Numbered from the stretch's first letter, positions 41,658 through 53,298 are shown. The stretch is DNA of 64,000 nt from DATLFI01 sp035524895 (GCA_035524895.1 DATLFI010000047.1:1-64000); one strand, 5' to 3'. Notes: generated from the letters alone by a model not told the origin. Numbers and translations are program-made.

Positions 41658-42449
41658 GTGCGCAAAGCGGTGATTCCCGCGGCAGGTCTCGGCACGCGCA
41701 TGCGTCCCTGGAGCGAGGTGGTGCCGAAGGAGCTGGTGCCGCTCGGCACCAAGCCGGCGATCCAGTTCGCGGTCGACGAGGCGCTGGGCGCAGGGATCGC
41801 GGAGATCGCTGTAGTCGTGAGCCCCGACAAGGGGCTGCTGCGCGACTACCTCGACCGCTTCGGCGACCCTTCCGGTCGGGCGCGCTTCACCTACGTGACA
41901 CAGGAGACGCCGCGAGGCCTGGGCGATGCGATCCTCTGCTGCCGCGACTTCGCGGCGGGCGAGCCGTTCGCGGTGCTGCTGCCGGACAACGTGCTGTTGT
42001 CGCCGGCCCACGACTTCGGCCGCCTGGTGCGTGCGTCCGAGCGGAGCGGTCTCGACGCCATCGGCGTGATCGAGGTCACCCACGCCGACTCGGGGCGTTA
42101 CGGCAACTGCGGCCGCATCGAGTTCCGCGTGCTGGAGCCGGGGTTGCTGGAGCTCGAACGTCTCTACGACAAGCTGCCGGGCACGCTCCAGGTGCCGCCG
42201 GGCGAGACGCTGCTGCGCACCTGCGGCCGCTACGCCTGCACGCAGAGGCTCCTGGACGAGCTCGCGCAACTACGCGCCACCACCGGCGACCGAGTCGAGC
42301 TCGACGAGGTGCCGGCCTACCAGCGCATCGTGGCCAGCGGCGGGGCGGTCGGCGTCGTGCTGCCCCCCCCGCTGTTCGATGTCGGCAACCCATCGGGGTA
42401 CCTCGCCGCCTGCGCGGCGATCCACGAACGACACGGAGCCGTCGAGTAG
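41658..42449 (+). CDS. GalU-like UTP-glucose-1-phosphate uridylyltransferase
   Basis: 263 residues from the GTG at 41658. It begins VRKAVIPAAGLGTRMRPWSE and continues VVPKELVPLGTKPAIQFAVD, the usual GalU start, then has VLLPDNVLL (metal Asp) and a late FDVGNPSGYLAA block. It is about 25 residues shorter than most GalU proteins. Product UDP-glucose would feed glycan synthesis; the galactokinase nearby also belongs to hexose-1-phosphate metabolism. Confidence 0.87.
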   Translation: MRKAVIPAAGLGTRMRPWSEVVPKELVPLGTKPAIQFAVDEALGAGIAEIAVVVSPDKGLLRDYLDRFGDPSGRARFTYVTQETPRGLGDAILCCRDFAAGEPFAVLLPDNVLLSPAHDFGRLVRASERSGLDAIGVIEVTHADSGRYGNCGRIEFRVLEPGLLELERLYDKLPGTLQVPPGETLLRTCGRYACTQRLLDELAQLRATTGDRVELDEVPAYQRIVASGGAVGVVLPPPLFDVGNPSGYLAACAAIHERHGAVE

Positions 42450-42542
42450 CGGCCCCGGGGAGAGGTCGTGCCGGCTCACCGGGCGGCGCGGTCGCCGACA
42501 CCACGGCGTTCGCTGGCCATGAGGCCGCGCCGAGGAAAGCAT

Positions 42543-43703
42543 CTACCCCACCACGGCCGCGCCGTCGCTGACGCGGCAGCGAATGGTCACCGGCACTCGC
42601 CCGAACCGCGCGGCAAACGCCTCGCGTTGCGCTCGTTCGACCTGGTCGAGCGCGTCGCGGTGCACCGCCGTCGTGACGCAGCCGCCGAACCCGGCGCCGG
42701 TGAGGCGCGCGCCGTAGCAGCCGGGGACCGACCAGGCCGTCTCCGCGAGCAGGTCGAGCTCGGGGATGCTGACCTCGTAGAGATCGCGGGACGAGCGATG
42801 CGAGGCACGCACCAGCGCGCCGAAGTCCTCCATCCTTCCCGCTCGCAACGCCACAGCGCCCTCCAGCACACGGTGACATTCCTCCACGACGTGGCGAGCG
42901 CGCGACAGCAGTGACGCCGGGAGCACGGACCCGTGGCGTTCGAGATCGCTCGGCGTCACGTCGCGTAGGGCCGCGATTTCCGGCAGCTGCGCCCGCAGCA
43001 GCTCCACGGCGCGCTGGCACTCGGCGCGCCGATCGTTGAAGCGTGAGCCCACGAGCGAGCGCCGCACTCCGGTATCGGTCACCAGCACTGCGACCTCCTC
43101 CGGCACCGGGATCAGCTCGTGCTCGAGCGAGCGACAGTCGAGCAGCACGACGTGACCGGCGCGGCCGTGGATGGAGGCGAACTGGTCCATCACTCCCGAA
43201 CCGACGCCGAGCACCTCGTTCTCCACCCGCCGCCCGAGCCGCGCGCATTCGGCGCCTGGCAGGTCGAACCCGAAGAGCGACTCGAAGGCCAGGAAGAAGG
43301 CCACCTCGACGGCGGCCGACGAGCTCACACCTGCGCCCATCGGCAAGTCGCCGCCATACACCGCATCGAGCGGTCCCACCTCGAAGCCGGCATCGCGCAG
43401 CACCCACGCCACGCCGCGCGGATAGTCCGCCCAGCGCCGCTGGTCGCTGGCGTGCGGCTTCTCGCCGTCGGGTTCCTCGAAGGGCACGTCGGCGGGGAGA
43501 TCGAGCGCGCAGAGCCGGCCGGTGGACCCGCGCGCCCGCCCCGCCGCCAGCCACACGGCGCGGTCGATCGCCCCGGGCAGCACCCAGCCGTCGTTGTAGT
43601 CGACGTGCGCGCCGAGCAGGTTCACCCGCCCGGGCGCCCGCACGACCACATCCGGCGGGCGGTCGAAGCGATCGCGGAAGGCGGCGGCGATGGAGGACAG
43701 CAG
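42543..43703 (-). CDS. galK: Galactokinase (GHMP kinase) with probable CTG start
   Basis: 386 residues if started at CTG 43703. The signature APGRVNLLGAHVDYNDG, the ATP loop PMGAGVSSSAA and GAGFGGC identify a galactokinase-type GHMP kinase. No ATG, GTG or TTG lies at the expected N-terminus in this frame: the homologous part begins LLSSIAAAFRDRF. A perfect GGAGGGG ribosome site sits 7 bases before the CTG. A GTG at 43778 would create a long overlap with the upstream reductase and an unlikely leader. Phosphorylates galactose or a related sugar. Confidence 0.88.
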   Translation of the reverse strand: MLSSIAAAFRDRFDRPPDVVVRAPGRVNLLGAHVDYNDGWVLPGAIDRAVWLAAGRARGSTGRLCALDLPADVPFEEPDGEKPHASDQRRWADYPRGVAWVLRDAGFEVGPLDAVYGGDLPMGAGVSSSAAVEVAFFLAFESLFGFDLPGAECARLGRRVENEVLGVGSGVMDQFASIHGRAGHVVLLDCRSLEHELIPVPEEVAVLVTDTGVRRSLVGSRFNDRRAECQRAVELLRAQLPEIAALRDVTPSDLERHGSVLPASLLSRARHVVEECHRVLEGAVALRAGRMEDFGALVRASHRSSRDLYEVSIPELDLLAETAWSVPGCYGARLTGAGFGGCVTTAVHRDALDQVERAQREAFAARFGRVPVTIRCRVSDGAAVVG

Positions 43704-43707
43704 TCGC

Positions 43708-44553
43708 TCACCCCTCCGGATCGTGCAGATCCGTCCAGTGTCCCTGGTAGTACGCGCCGTCGGCGACGATCGCGGCACCGTTGACGTAGCGCGCCGCCGG
43801 CGAGCACAGGAAGAGCACCATCGCGGCGACTTCCTCGACGCTCCCGAGTCGGTGCGCCGGGATGTCACGTACCGCCTGCGCCTCGTAGTCGTCGCGGTCG
43901 GCGTAGGCGAACTCCTCTTCGCGCACACCCTGGGTGGCAATGGTGCCGGGGGCGAGCGCGTTGACCGTCACGCCGCGTCTCGCCCAGTGGTAGGCGAGGC
44001 TGCGCGTGAGGTTGACCACGCCGGCGCGCGCCGCGCCGGAGTGCGCGAAGGCCGGCGCGCCGCGGTCGAAGGAGTAGATGTGCACGACATTGACGATGGC
44101 GCCGAATCCGCGCTCGGCCATCTTCGGCCCGAAGCGGCTGCAGAGGTTCCAGGTGCCGTTCAGGTTGAGGTCCACCACGGCGCGCCAGCCGCGGTCGGTG
44201 ATCTCGGTGGGCCGTGCTGGGAACTGCCCGCCGGCGTTGTTGATCAGGAAGTCGATGGCGCCGAAGCGTTCGAGCGCCTGGTCGCGCAGTGCGTCGACCT
44301 GCACCACGTCCCGCACATCGGTCGGCACCGCGAGGCAGGGCGCGCCGAGCGCCTCGATCTCCGCGCGGGTCGGCTCGATGTTCTCCCGCTTGCGGCTCGC
44401 GATCACGACGCTGGCACCGAAGCGCGCGAAAGCGAGTGCGATGCCGCGACCGATGCCGCGCCCGCCGCCAGTGATGAGCGCAACCTTGTCGCGGAACAGC
44501 CCATCCGCGAAGACGGCTAGGGGATCGGCGGATGGCTGGATGGCGTTCGACAC
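43708..44553 (-). CDS. Short-chain reductase of the PECR type (trans-2-enoyl-CoA reductase-like)
   Basis: 281 residues, classical SDR with TGGGRGIGRGIA and NNAGGQF. The active-site YxxxK region reads AHSGAARAGVVNLTRSLA: Tyr and Lys are replaced by Ser and Arg, exactly the pattern of peroxisomal trans-2-enoyl-CoA reductase (PECR), which also has NNGGGQF. An NADPH-dependent enoyl-CoA reductase is therefore a better guess than an alcohol dehydrogenase. It is coupled to the galactokinase gene (4 bases between stop and CTG) although the two activities are unrelated. Confidence 0.83.
   Translation of the reverse strand: MSNAIQPSADPLAVFADGLFRDKVALITGGGRGIGRGIALAFARFGASVVIASRKRENIEPTRAEIEALGAPCLAVPTDVRDVVQVDALRDQALERFGAIDFLINNAGGQFPARPTEITDRGWRAVVDLNLNGTWNLCSRFGPKMAERGFGAIVNVVHIYSFDRGAPAFAHSGAARAGVVNLTRSLAYHWARRGVTVNALAPGTIATQGVREEEFAYADRDDYEAQAVRDIPAHRLGSVEEVAAMVLFLCSPAARYVNGAAIVADGAYYQGHWTDLHDPEG
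43711..43717 (-). promoter_or_regulatory. Ribosome-binding site that points to the CTG start of galK
   Basis: GGAGGGG (minus strand), 7 bases upstream of the CTG at 43703 and inside the last codons of the preceding reductase gene. It is the only ribosome site near the expected N-terminus. Confidence 0.6.
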
Positions 44554-44664
44554 GGATTTGGAGGCAACCCCAAGAACCCAGGAGCGGCGCCGATCCTACG
44601 GCGGGAAGCCGCGCGAGGCCACCAACTGTTGTCCGCCAGAACCGCTCAGCGGGGTGCGCCGAGC

Positions 44665-45711
44665 TCACTCCGCGCGCAACGCCTCGATCGGATCGACCCT
44701 CGCGGCGCGTCTCGCCGGCACCCAGCAGGCGAGCGCAGACACCCCGACGAAGAGCGCGGCCATGGCCGCGAGGGTGGTCCAGTCTGCGTCGGCCACGCCG
44801 GGGATCGCGGCGCGCAAGCCACGTGGGAGCGACACCGCCACGACGATCCCCAGCGCGAGGCCCGCGGCGACCGGCAGAGCACCGCTGCGAAACGCCCGGA
44901 GCGCGATCGATCGTCGGGGTGCACCCAGCGCGATCCGGATCCCGGACTCCCGCGCGCGGCTCGCGACGACGTGCCCGACCACGCCGTAGGTACCCACTGC
45001 CGCCAGCAGGACGCCGAGCGAAGCGAACACACCGAGCACCGCCAGCGTGAAGCGCGGTCGCACCAGCTCGCGATCGAACGCACGCTCGAGCGGCAGCCAG
45101 CGACCCAGATCGAGCTGCGGATCGAAGCCCCCGAGACGCTCCCGCAATGCCCGCTCGATGCCGGCCGGGTCGATTCCGGGAGTCGCGCGCACGACCAGGA
45201 AGCTTCCCCACCGCGAGACCTGTCGTTTCGGCCAAAAGATCTGCGGCTCGATCGGTTGTCCGGGGGTGAGCGCCGGCATGTCGCTCACGACGCCCACGAC
45301 CTCCGCCTCCCACTCCTGCACTCTCACGCGCCGCCCGAGCGCCTCGTCTCCCGGCCAGAGGCGGCGTGCCATCGTCTCGTTGACGATGGCGACCGGTGGC
45401 GCGCCAGCGCGGTCGCCATCCTCGAAGCTCCTCCCCGCGACTCGTCGCATGCCGAGCGCTCCGAGGTACCCAGCGTCGACGTCGAACCACCTCGCGCGCA
45501 TCGCAGCGCGATCGCCCGTCGCGGCCTCCCCGCCGGGCAGCTCGATCTCACCGGTTTCGACGCCGCCGAAGAGTGGCCCGGCCGAGCCGAGCCCGACCGT
45601 GTCGACGCCGGGGACTGCGGCAGCCTCGCGCGCCACCAGCTCGTGATGCGCGACGACTTCTGTTCCCGTTCGGAACTGGCGGGGTGAAGAAAACAGCGGC
45701 ACCACGGCCAC
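44665..45711 (-). pseudogene. Truncated ADOP-type permease (C-terminal part only)
   Basis: About 348 residues match the second half of the acidobacterial duplicated orphan permeases (MacB/FtsX type, normally about 800 residues): FSSPRQFRTGTEVVAHHELV, FEDGDRAGAPPVAIVNETM, then membrane helices and the end VPARRAARVDPIEALRAE. The N-terminal half and its MacB core are missing; homology stops exactly at the end of the preceding gene (stop at 45720). A GTG at 45711 could still initiate a shortened protein. No ATPase is adjacent, as usual for this family. Confidence 0.8.
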
Positions 45712-45719
45712 GGCCCGGG

Positions 45720-46571
45720 CTACGGAATCGAGACCAGACAGCTCGAGAGCCGAGGCAGCAGCGCGGTGTAGAACGCCACCTTCGCGCCGTCGTTGTAACC
45801 CTCCCGCCAGTCGCGCTTCTGGTCCTTGTCGTAGCTCGACGGGACGCTGCCCGAGTAGTAGCTGGGCGTGGCGGCGGCGGCGGCCAGGCACTCGCCGGGC
45901 AGCGAGTGGTAGTGACGCAACCCTGCGGCGAACCCGACGGCTTGCTCGGGGTCGTTCTCGTAGCGCGCCTTGCGCTGCAGCCGCTCGAGCTCCACTCCCG
46001 CACGGTCGATGGCGCTCGAGACCTTCCAGCGCGTGTACGCGTTCCAGGTCTGCTCGTGATCCTCGGGCAGGGGCTCTGCCGCGCGACGGTTGTAGCTCTC
46101 GGCGCTCCGGGCGCCCTCCTCGGAGTGGTAGCTCTCCAGCACCGCGCGCAGCGCTCCGTCGACCTTGCCGAAATCGGCCGCCTTGACCGCCGAGCGCTCC
46201 AACGGGAACAGGAGCTCGATCCTGCAAGAGATGTGGCTCGCCAAGGTGAAGGGACCATCCGTCACCTCGACCAGCAGCGGCTCGATCAGCTCGATCAGCA
46301 TGTCGAGCCGCGCGCGCTTGAGATCGACCTTGGTCACGCGCCCCAGCTCGCCCGGCTCGAAACGGTGGGCGCCGGTCGAAAGCAGCCGTCCCGGGAGCAC
46401 CTCGTTGTTCGTGAACAGGCTGTTGCAGTTCGACTGCGACGGACGGGACACCAGAACGAAGGTGCCGAGCCACTCCTGGCGCAGCGCGTCGTGGAGCACA
46501 CTCGCGCCGGCGAACGAGCCGGCCACGAGGCCCGCGAAGAACAGGGGGGCGACCGCTTTCACGGGCGGCAT
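45720..46571 (-). CDS. Secreted or membrane-anchored protein of unknown function
   Basis: 283 residues from the ATG at 46571. One hydrophobic segment (about 4-25) acts as a signal peptide or anchor; the rest is soluble with many Tyr, Glu and Arg, e.g. YNRRAAEPLPEDHEQTW and DWREGYNDGAKVAFYTALL. Paired Cys residues (about 49, 116, 228, 277) suggest an oxidised, extracytoplasmic fold. No family recognised. Its stop codon coincides with the break point of the ADOP remnant, so the recombination that truncated the permease ended here. Confidence 0.68.
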   Translation of the reverse strand: MPPVKAVAPLFFAGLVAGSFAGASVLHDALRQEWLGTFVLVSRPSQSNCNSLFTNNEVLPGRLLSTGAHRFEPGELGRVTKVDLKRARLDMLIELIEPLLVEVTDGPFTLASHISCRIELLFPLERSAVKAADFGKVDGALRAVLESYHSEEGARSAESYNRRAAEPLPEDHEQTWNAYTRWKVSSAIDRAGVELERLQRKARYENDPEQAVGFAAGLRHYHSLPGECLAAAAATPSYYSGSVPSSYDKDQKRDWREGYNDGAKVAFYTALLPRLSSCLVSIP

Positions 46572-46629
46572 TCTGCCATGCGCGCGGAGCCAGCGACCGC
46601 GATCGCGCGGGCTGTCGACGCGAGAATCG

Positions 46630-47109
46630 CTATCCGCCAGCCTCGTGCATGCCCGCCGAGCAGGCCGCGTCGCCGTCGGCCAGTACCTCGTCGGGACACA
46701 CCGCGCCGGCCCACAGCGCGCCATCGAGCGACGCGGCGTTGTCGATCTCGGCGCTCGAGAGGTCTGCTCCGCGCAGGTCGGTGCCGCGAAGCGATGCGCC
46801 CGAGAAGTCCACCAGCCGGAGATCCGCGCCGCGCAGGTCGGCGCGGTCGAGCATCGCTCCCTGAAGACGCGCGCCTATCAGTCGACTGCCCGACAAGTCG
46901 GCGTCACGAAGGTCGCAACCCCGCAGGTCGGCGAACTCGAAGCTGCGGTCTGGCCAGTCGAGATTGCTGCGGGCAGAGGCACAGTCAGCGGAGCTGGAGA
47001 AGGCGAGCTCGGAGGCGCCGTCGAGTCCGCCCGAACCGGTCGCCGGCAGCGAGGGCGAGAGCATCAGGAGCGATGCGATCTGGAGGGTCCAGAAGAGGGA
47101 TTGGGCCAC
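46630..47109 (-). CDS. Secreted pentapeptide-repeat protein
   Basis: 159 residues: signal peptide (about 1-24), a short linker and about 12 pentapeptide units A(D/N)LxG between about 58 and 125 (FADLRGCDLRDADLSGSRL and further). These form a right-handed quadrilateral beta-helix. Cys at either end of the repeat and in the tail may form disulfides. Role unknown. Probably cotranscribed with the downstream unknown protein, 58 bases away. Confidence 0.83.
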   Translation of the reverse strand: MAQSLFWTLQIASLLMLSPSLPATGSGGLDGASELAFSSSADCASARSNLDWPDRSFEFADLRGCDLRDADLSGSRLIGARLQGAMLDRADLRGADLRLVDFSGASLRGTDLRGADLSSAEIDNAASLDGALWAGAVCPDEVLADGDAACSAGMHEAGG

Positions 47110-47331
47110 GGCAGGATCTCCGCTGCTTCGGGATCGCCTGGCGCGGAACGCGCCTCGACGGCTCCGAATCTTTGACGACCAGCGGGAATGCCGATCGTCT
47201 TGGTCTCGTACCGTTCAACGTTCGAGCCGCCCCCTTGGTTTCTGAGGGTTTCTTCACGAACACAGCCGAACGGCCTCTCTTGCAGAGTTCTCCGCGCTAC
47301 CTCCGGAACCCCTCGGGCCCCGACCCCGTCG

Positions 47332-48219
47332 TCACTCGGGGCTCATCGCAGTCTCGGGTTGGCGCAGCAGCACGCCGTCGGCCCAGACGATGTCCTGCTC
47401 GGCCCGTTCGGCAGGGAACGCTCCGGAACGGTAGACATCTTCGAATCGACCGTCGGCGCCGGCGGACCGCACGAGGAAGCGCGGCAGGGACGGATCGCGA
47501 GGTTCGAGCCAGCCCCGCACTTCGAGCGGCTGGCCCCAACCGTCGACGAGAGGTACGCGCGGTAGGAAAGCGGGCGACAAGAGGCGTTCGAGGTGACGAG
47601 GGTCGAGCTCCGGGTAGGCGTTGGGATCTACCAGCCGCGGTCCGGTCGCCAGGCCCCGGATCGCCGGCCATCCCAGCGCGCGGTCGGCGAGCAGGAGCGC
47701 GGCGTCCATGTCGCGTGTGGTGACGGGAGCACCGGCCCGAGCTGCCTCGGACCATTCCCACCAGGCGCGTCCGAGGCGTCGGACCGTGACTACGGTCTCT
47801 CGCTGTGCGAGCGTCTCGGTGTCGAGCCGAGCGTCCGTGGCGAGGCCGGCAAGCAGCACCAGGAGAGCCACCTGCAACAGCGATCCGACGGCGGCCAGAA
47901 GTAGACCGGGAACGACCCGCCACGACGACGCAGCGAGCGCACCGGCAACGCCGGCGGCGAGGCCGGCTACGAGCAGGCCCGCGATCGCGCCCGGCGATTC
48001 GACGACTGCCAACATCGGAGCCCAGAAGATCCAGGGCGCGGCCCAGGGCAAGAGGGCCCGCAGCCGCGCGCGCCGGCGGCGATCCTCACGCTCCTGGCGA
48101 TTCGGCGAGCCAAAGGAATCTGCGTGCTCGACGAGCAATTCGAAGCGATGAGCTGCCCACCCGATCAGCCGCCACACGACCACCAGGAGCACACCCACCA
48201 CCGCAAAGTCGACGATCAT
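47332..48219 (-). CDS. Membrane protein with GspG-like C-terminal domain
   Basis: 295 residues. Four or so hydrophobic helices (1-20, about 58-76, 78-98, 105-128) precede a soluble C-terminal part whose blocks VPLVDGWGQPLEV and FLVRSAGADGRFE match the minor loop of type II secretion major pseudopilins (GspG). There is no prepilin cleavage site and the order is different from GspG, so this is a domain recombined onto a membrane anchor. Function unknown. Confidence 0.7.
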   Translation of the reverse strand: MIVDFAVVGVLLVVVWRLIGWAAHRFELLVEHADSFGSPNRQEREDRRRRARLRALLPWAAPWIFWAPMLAVVESPGAIAGLLVAGLAAGVAGALAASSWRVVPGLLLAAVGSLLQVALLVLLAGLATDARLDTETLAQRETVVTVRRLGRAWWEWSEAARAGAPVTTRDMDAALLLADRALGWPAIRGLATGPRLVDPNAYPELDPRHLERLLSPAFLPRVPLVDGWGQPLEVRGWLEPRDPSLPRFLVRSAGADGRFEDVYRSGAFPAERAEQDIVWADGVLLRQPETAMSPE

Positions 48220-48259
48220 CGGCCCGGCGCCTCCCGCCAGGTCTGCAGGCGCAGCTGCG

Positions 48260-50400
<2,141 letters not shown>

Positions 50401-50404
<4 letters not shown>

Positions 50405-51396
50405 CGATTCTCTCCTTTCGGCTCGAGCGCTGCGAAGAAGTCGATCAGCAGGTCGTTCACCTCCTGCGGCCGCTCTTGCTGCACCCAGTGCCCGGCACCC
50501 GGCAGCAGGTGCAGACCCCGCAGGCCGGGAACCCAGGGCCTCATCTGCGCTTCGAGCTTGTCCTTCCAGGGGGCGATCACCATGTCCCGCTCGCCGGCGA
50601 TGAAGAGCGCCGGCTGCTCGACGCGGGCCTCCGCGAGCTGGGGAGTGGTCTCCCAGTTGCGATGGAAATTGCGGTAGTAGTTGATGCCGCCGCGGAATCC
50701 GGTGCACGTGAACTCCTGGACGTAGTAGTCGAGCTCGTGCGGCAGGAGCCAGGGCGGCGACTCCTTGGGCTGACCGAGACGAGAGATCCAGCCCCCTGCC
50801 GCGCGCCTCGGATCGGTCACCGGCGGCACCTCGCGCGCGACCCCAGGCGAGGCATACAGCCGTTCGAGGATGCCGCGCGGGTCGGCGTCGAACTCGGCCT
50901 CCGCGATGCCCGGCTCCTGGAAGTAGAGGATGTAGAAGAACCGGTCGCCGAAGTTGAGCTCGAGCGCGTCGATCAGCGAGGTCTCACCCCGACCACGGTA
51001 CGGCACGCTCAGACCGGCGACCGCACGTGTCCGCTCCGGGCGGAGCAGCGCAAAGGTCCAGGCCACGATCGCGCCCCAGTCGTGGCCGACCACCACCGCC
51101 TGCTCCTGGCCGAAGTGGTCGATCAGACCCACGAGATCGTCGCACAGGTGGTGGATGTCGTAGTCGGACACGGCAGGAGGCGCGTCGGTGCCACCGTAGC
51201 CGCGCATGTCCGGCGCGACCGCGTGATACCCCGCCTCGGCGAGCGCCGGGAGCTGATGCCGCCACGAGTACCCGAGCTCGGGCCAGCCGTGCACCAGCAG
51301 CACCAGCGGGCCTTCGCCCGCCTCCGCGATGCGCATGGTGAGCCCGTTGTTCTGGATCGCGCGGATCTCGATCCTCGGATTGCCTTTCGCGGACAT
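50401..51396 (-). CDS. Epoxide hydrolase-like alpha/beta hydrolase
   Basis: 331 residues from the ATG at 51396, preceded by GGAGAGGAAC; the frame to 51834 lacks a protein-like leader. HGWPELGYSWRHQ gives the HGxP oxyanion motif, GHDWGAIVAW the nucleophile Asp, and PGAGHWVQQERP the catalytic His; GERDMVIA bears the third acid. The cap carries two Tyr candidates for epoxide protonation. Soluble epoxide hydrolases and haloalkane dehalogenases share this layout, but the HGWPE motif favours the former. Confidence 0.88.
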
Positions 51397-51436
51397 CGGG
51401 TTCCTCTCCGTTGACCTTGGGCCGTCGTGGTTGCCT

Positions 51437-53023
51437 TCAGGGACAGGTGGCGAATGCGCCGGTGTCGGCGATCGGCTGGAATGGCTGCCCCTGCGCGCTT
51501 TGGTACTCGCGTCGCTCTCCGCTCGCAGTATCCACGACTTCGAGAACGACCTCCAGATCGGTGAGCCCAGCCGCGAACAGCCAGAAGCGGTCGTGAACCG
51601 CGCAAGCGTCGAGCACCTTGACCACGAGCTCCAGGTTGGCGCGGTCGAAGAACCAGAACGCTCCGGTGTCGGCGGTGATGGTCTCGGCCGCCCCGGCCCC
51701 CGAATCCGTGCTCGATCGCCAGGTCGCGCGAACGCGGAAGCGTTCCTGCGCCAGGCACAGCGACGTCGGGTCCGTGATGCACTCGGAAGGCAGCTCCGGT
51801 ATCGGTCCATGTCGCGCGAGCCTCGAGACATCACCTTCGGCGCTCAGCAGGTAGACCTCCCCCGCGAGGTCCTCGCCGAAACTGAGCAGCCCGCCCTGTC
51901 GCAGCTCGAGCTCTGTAGCTGACCAGTCTCCCTCGCCCTGCCTGCTCGCCGCGAACAGGCGACCGCTGCAGTAGTCCCCGTAGAGGTAACGGCCGTAGAG
52001 CTCGGGGATCGCCTTGCCGCGGTACACGTACCCTCCGATGACCGAGCAGTTGCCGCCGACATGTAGGTACTCGAGCACTGGAGGCGTCAGGCTCGGGTCG
52101 CCGCACGGCGGCACCCCCGCGGGACACCCGGCGATGCCGTTGGCGCAGGCTGTGCCCTCCATCATCCGCCAGCCGTAGTTGCGTCCTCCCGCGCTGCCTG
52201 CTGGCTCGAAGTCGATCTCCTCTCTCGCGTCCTGCCCGACGTCGGCGATGTAGAGATCGCCCCCGAGGCGGTCGAACGAGAATCGCCACGGGTTGCGCAG
52301 CCCCACTGCCCAGGCTTCGTCGGGAAAGTCACCCGGACCCAGGAACGGGTTGTCCGCCGGGATCGCGTAGAAAGGCGCCGCGTCGACGCGGCCGTCGAAA
52401 TCGAGCCGGAGCAGCTTGCCCAGCAGCGAATCGCGTCGCTGCGCATGACACAGCGGGTCGTTGAACGAGCCGCCGTCGCCCAGGCTGACCCACAGCATGC
52501 CGTCCGGGCCGAACTGGAGCTGACCGCCGTGGTGCCGGTATGGGAAGGGGTGCGGAACCACCAGCAGGAAAGCCTCGCTCTGCGGATCGGCGAGGTTCGG
52601 GTCGTGGTTGCTGCGGCGGAAGCGCGACACCACGCTGGCGCCGTCGGGCAGACGGCTGTAGAAGACCACGAACCAGCCGTTCTCGTCGTAACGGGGGTGG
52701 AACGCCATGCTGAACAGACCCTGCTCGAGCCCGACCTGCACTCGGTCCGTTAGGTCGAGGAACGGCGTGCCGCTGACCGCGCCGTCCTCGATCAGCAGGA
52801 TACGGCCCGGCTTCTCCGTCACGAACAGCCGATCGTCACCGGCGTGTGTGAGGTACGTCGGCGACTCGAGCTTCTCGGCCACCCGCTCGAGGTACAGGTC
52901 CACGCAGCGGGCGGGCGAGCCGGTGCCTGTTGCCAACAGGGGCAGGACCGTCAAGAGGCTCAGGCCACGGGCTACCCAGACTGCCGGGAAGCCTGGCACA
53001 TCGAATCCGCCGCGCTTGGACAC
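51437..53023 (-). CDS. Secreted PQQ-dependent sugar dehydrogenase-like protein with extra C-terminal domain
   Basis: 528 residues with a signal peptide (about 1-36). Residues 45-410 form the sorbosone/glucose-dehydrogenase propeller: HHGGQLQFGPDGMLWVSLGD, GLRNPWRFSFDR and ADVGQDAREEID. The last 110 residues form a separate domain with TADTGAFWFFDRANLELVVK and DRFWLFAAGLTD, found behind many secreted proteins of Acidobacteriota and Myxococcota. Probably a periplasmic or surface sugar oxidase; PQQ use is by family. Confidence 0.88.
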   Translation of the reverse strand: MSKRGGFDVPGFPAVWVARGLSLLTVLPLLATGTGSPARCVDLYLERVAEKLESPTYLTHAGDDRLFVTEKPGRILLIEDGAVSGTPFLDLTDRVQVGLEQGLFSMAFHPRYDENGWFVVFYSRLPDGASVVSRFRRSNHDPNLADPQSEAFLLVVPHPFPYRHHGGQLQFGPDGMLWVSLGDGGSFNDPLCHAQRRDSLLGKLLRLDFDGRVDAAPFYAIPADNPFLGPGDFPDEAWAVGLRNPWRFSFDRLGGDLYIADVGQDAREEIDFEPAGSAGGRNYGWRMMEGTACANGIAGCPAGVPPCGDPSLTPPVLEYLHVGGNCSVIGGYVYRGKAIPELYGRYLYGDYCSGRLFAASRQGEGDWSATELELRQGGLLSFGEDLAGEVYLLSAEGDVSRLARHGPIPELPSECITDPTSLCLAQERFRVRATWRSSTDSGAGAAETITADTGAFWFFDRANLELVVKVLDACAVHDRFWLFAAGLTDLEVVLEVVDTASGERREYQSAQGQPFQPIADTGAFATCP

Positions 53024-53061
53024 ATCGCAAGCGTAACGTCACGCGCGCCGATCACGAGCTC

Positions 53062-53298
53062 GTGACCTGGGGGCCGTACCGGTACGAGCGGCACCCGATG
53101 TACCCGACGTTCCTGTTGCTCTCCGCCGGCATGTTCCTGCTCACCGCCCACTGGGTCATCGGTCTCCCTCCGTTCCTGGGCGTGGCGCTGGTCATGGCGT
53201 TCCGCACGCCGCGCGAGGAAGCGATGATGATCGAGCGCTTCGGTGAGGAGTACAGAAGCTACGCCAACAGCGTCGGACGCTACCTGCCGCGGCCCTGA
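53062..53298 (+). pseudogene. C-terminal fragment of an isoprenylcysteine methyltransferase-like (ICMT/PEMT) protein
   Basis: About 79 codons from GTG 53062 match the end of ICMT-like membrane methyltransferases: VTWGPYRYERHPMYPTF, a hydrophobic hairpin and EEAMMIERFGEEYRSYANSV. The N-terminal membrane part (at least 90 residues) is missing; the upstream frame runs antisense through the dehydrogenase leader. Possibly translated as a small membrane protein, but not as an active enzyme. Confidence 0.6.

Noticed and set aside
41498..41830. N-terminal extension of the carboxyltransferase beta subunit to 41830
   Set aside because: The added residues match no family member and run antisense through the GalU-like gene.
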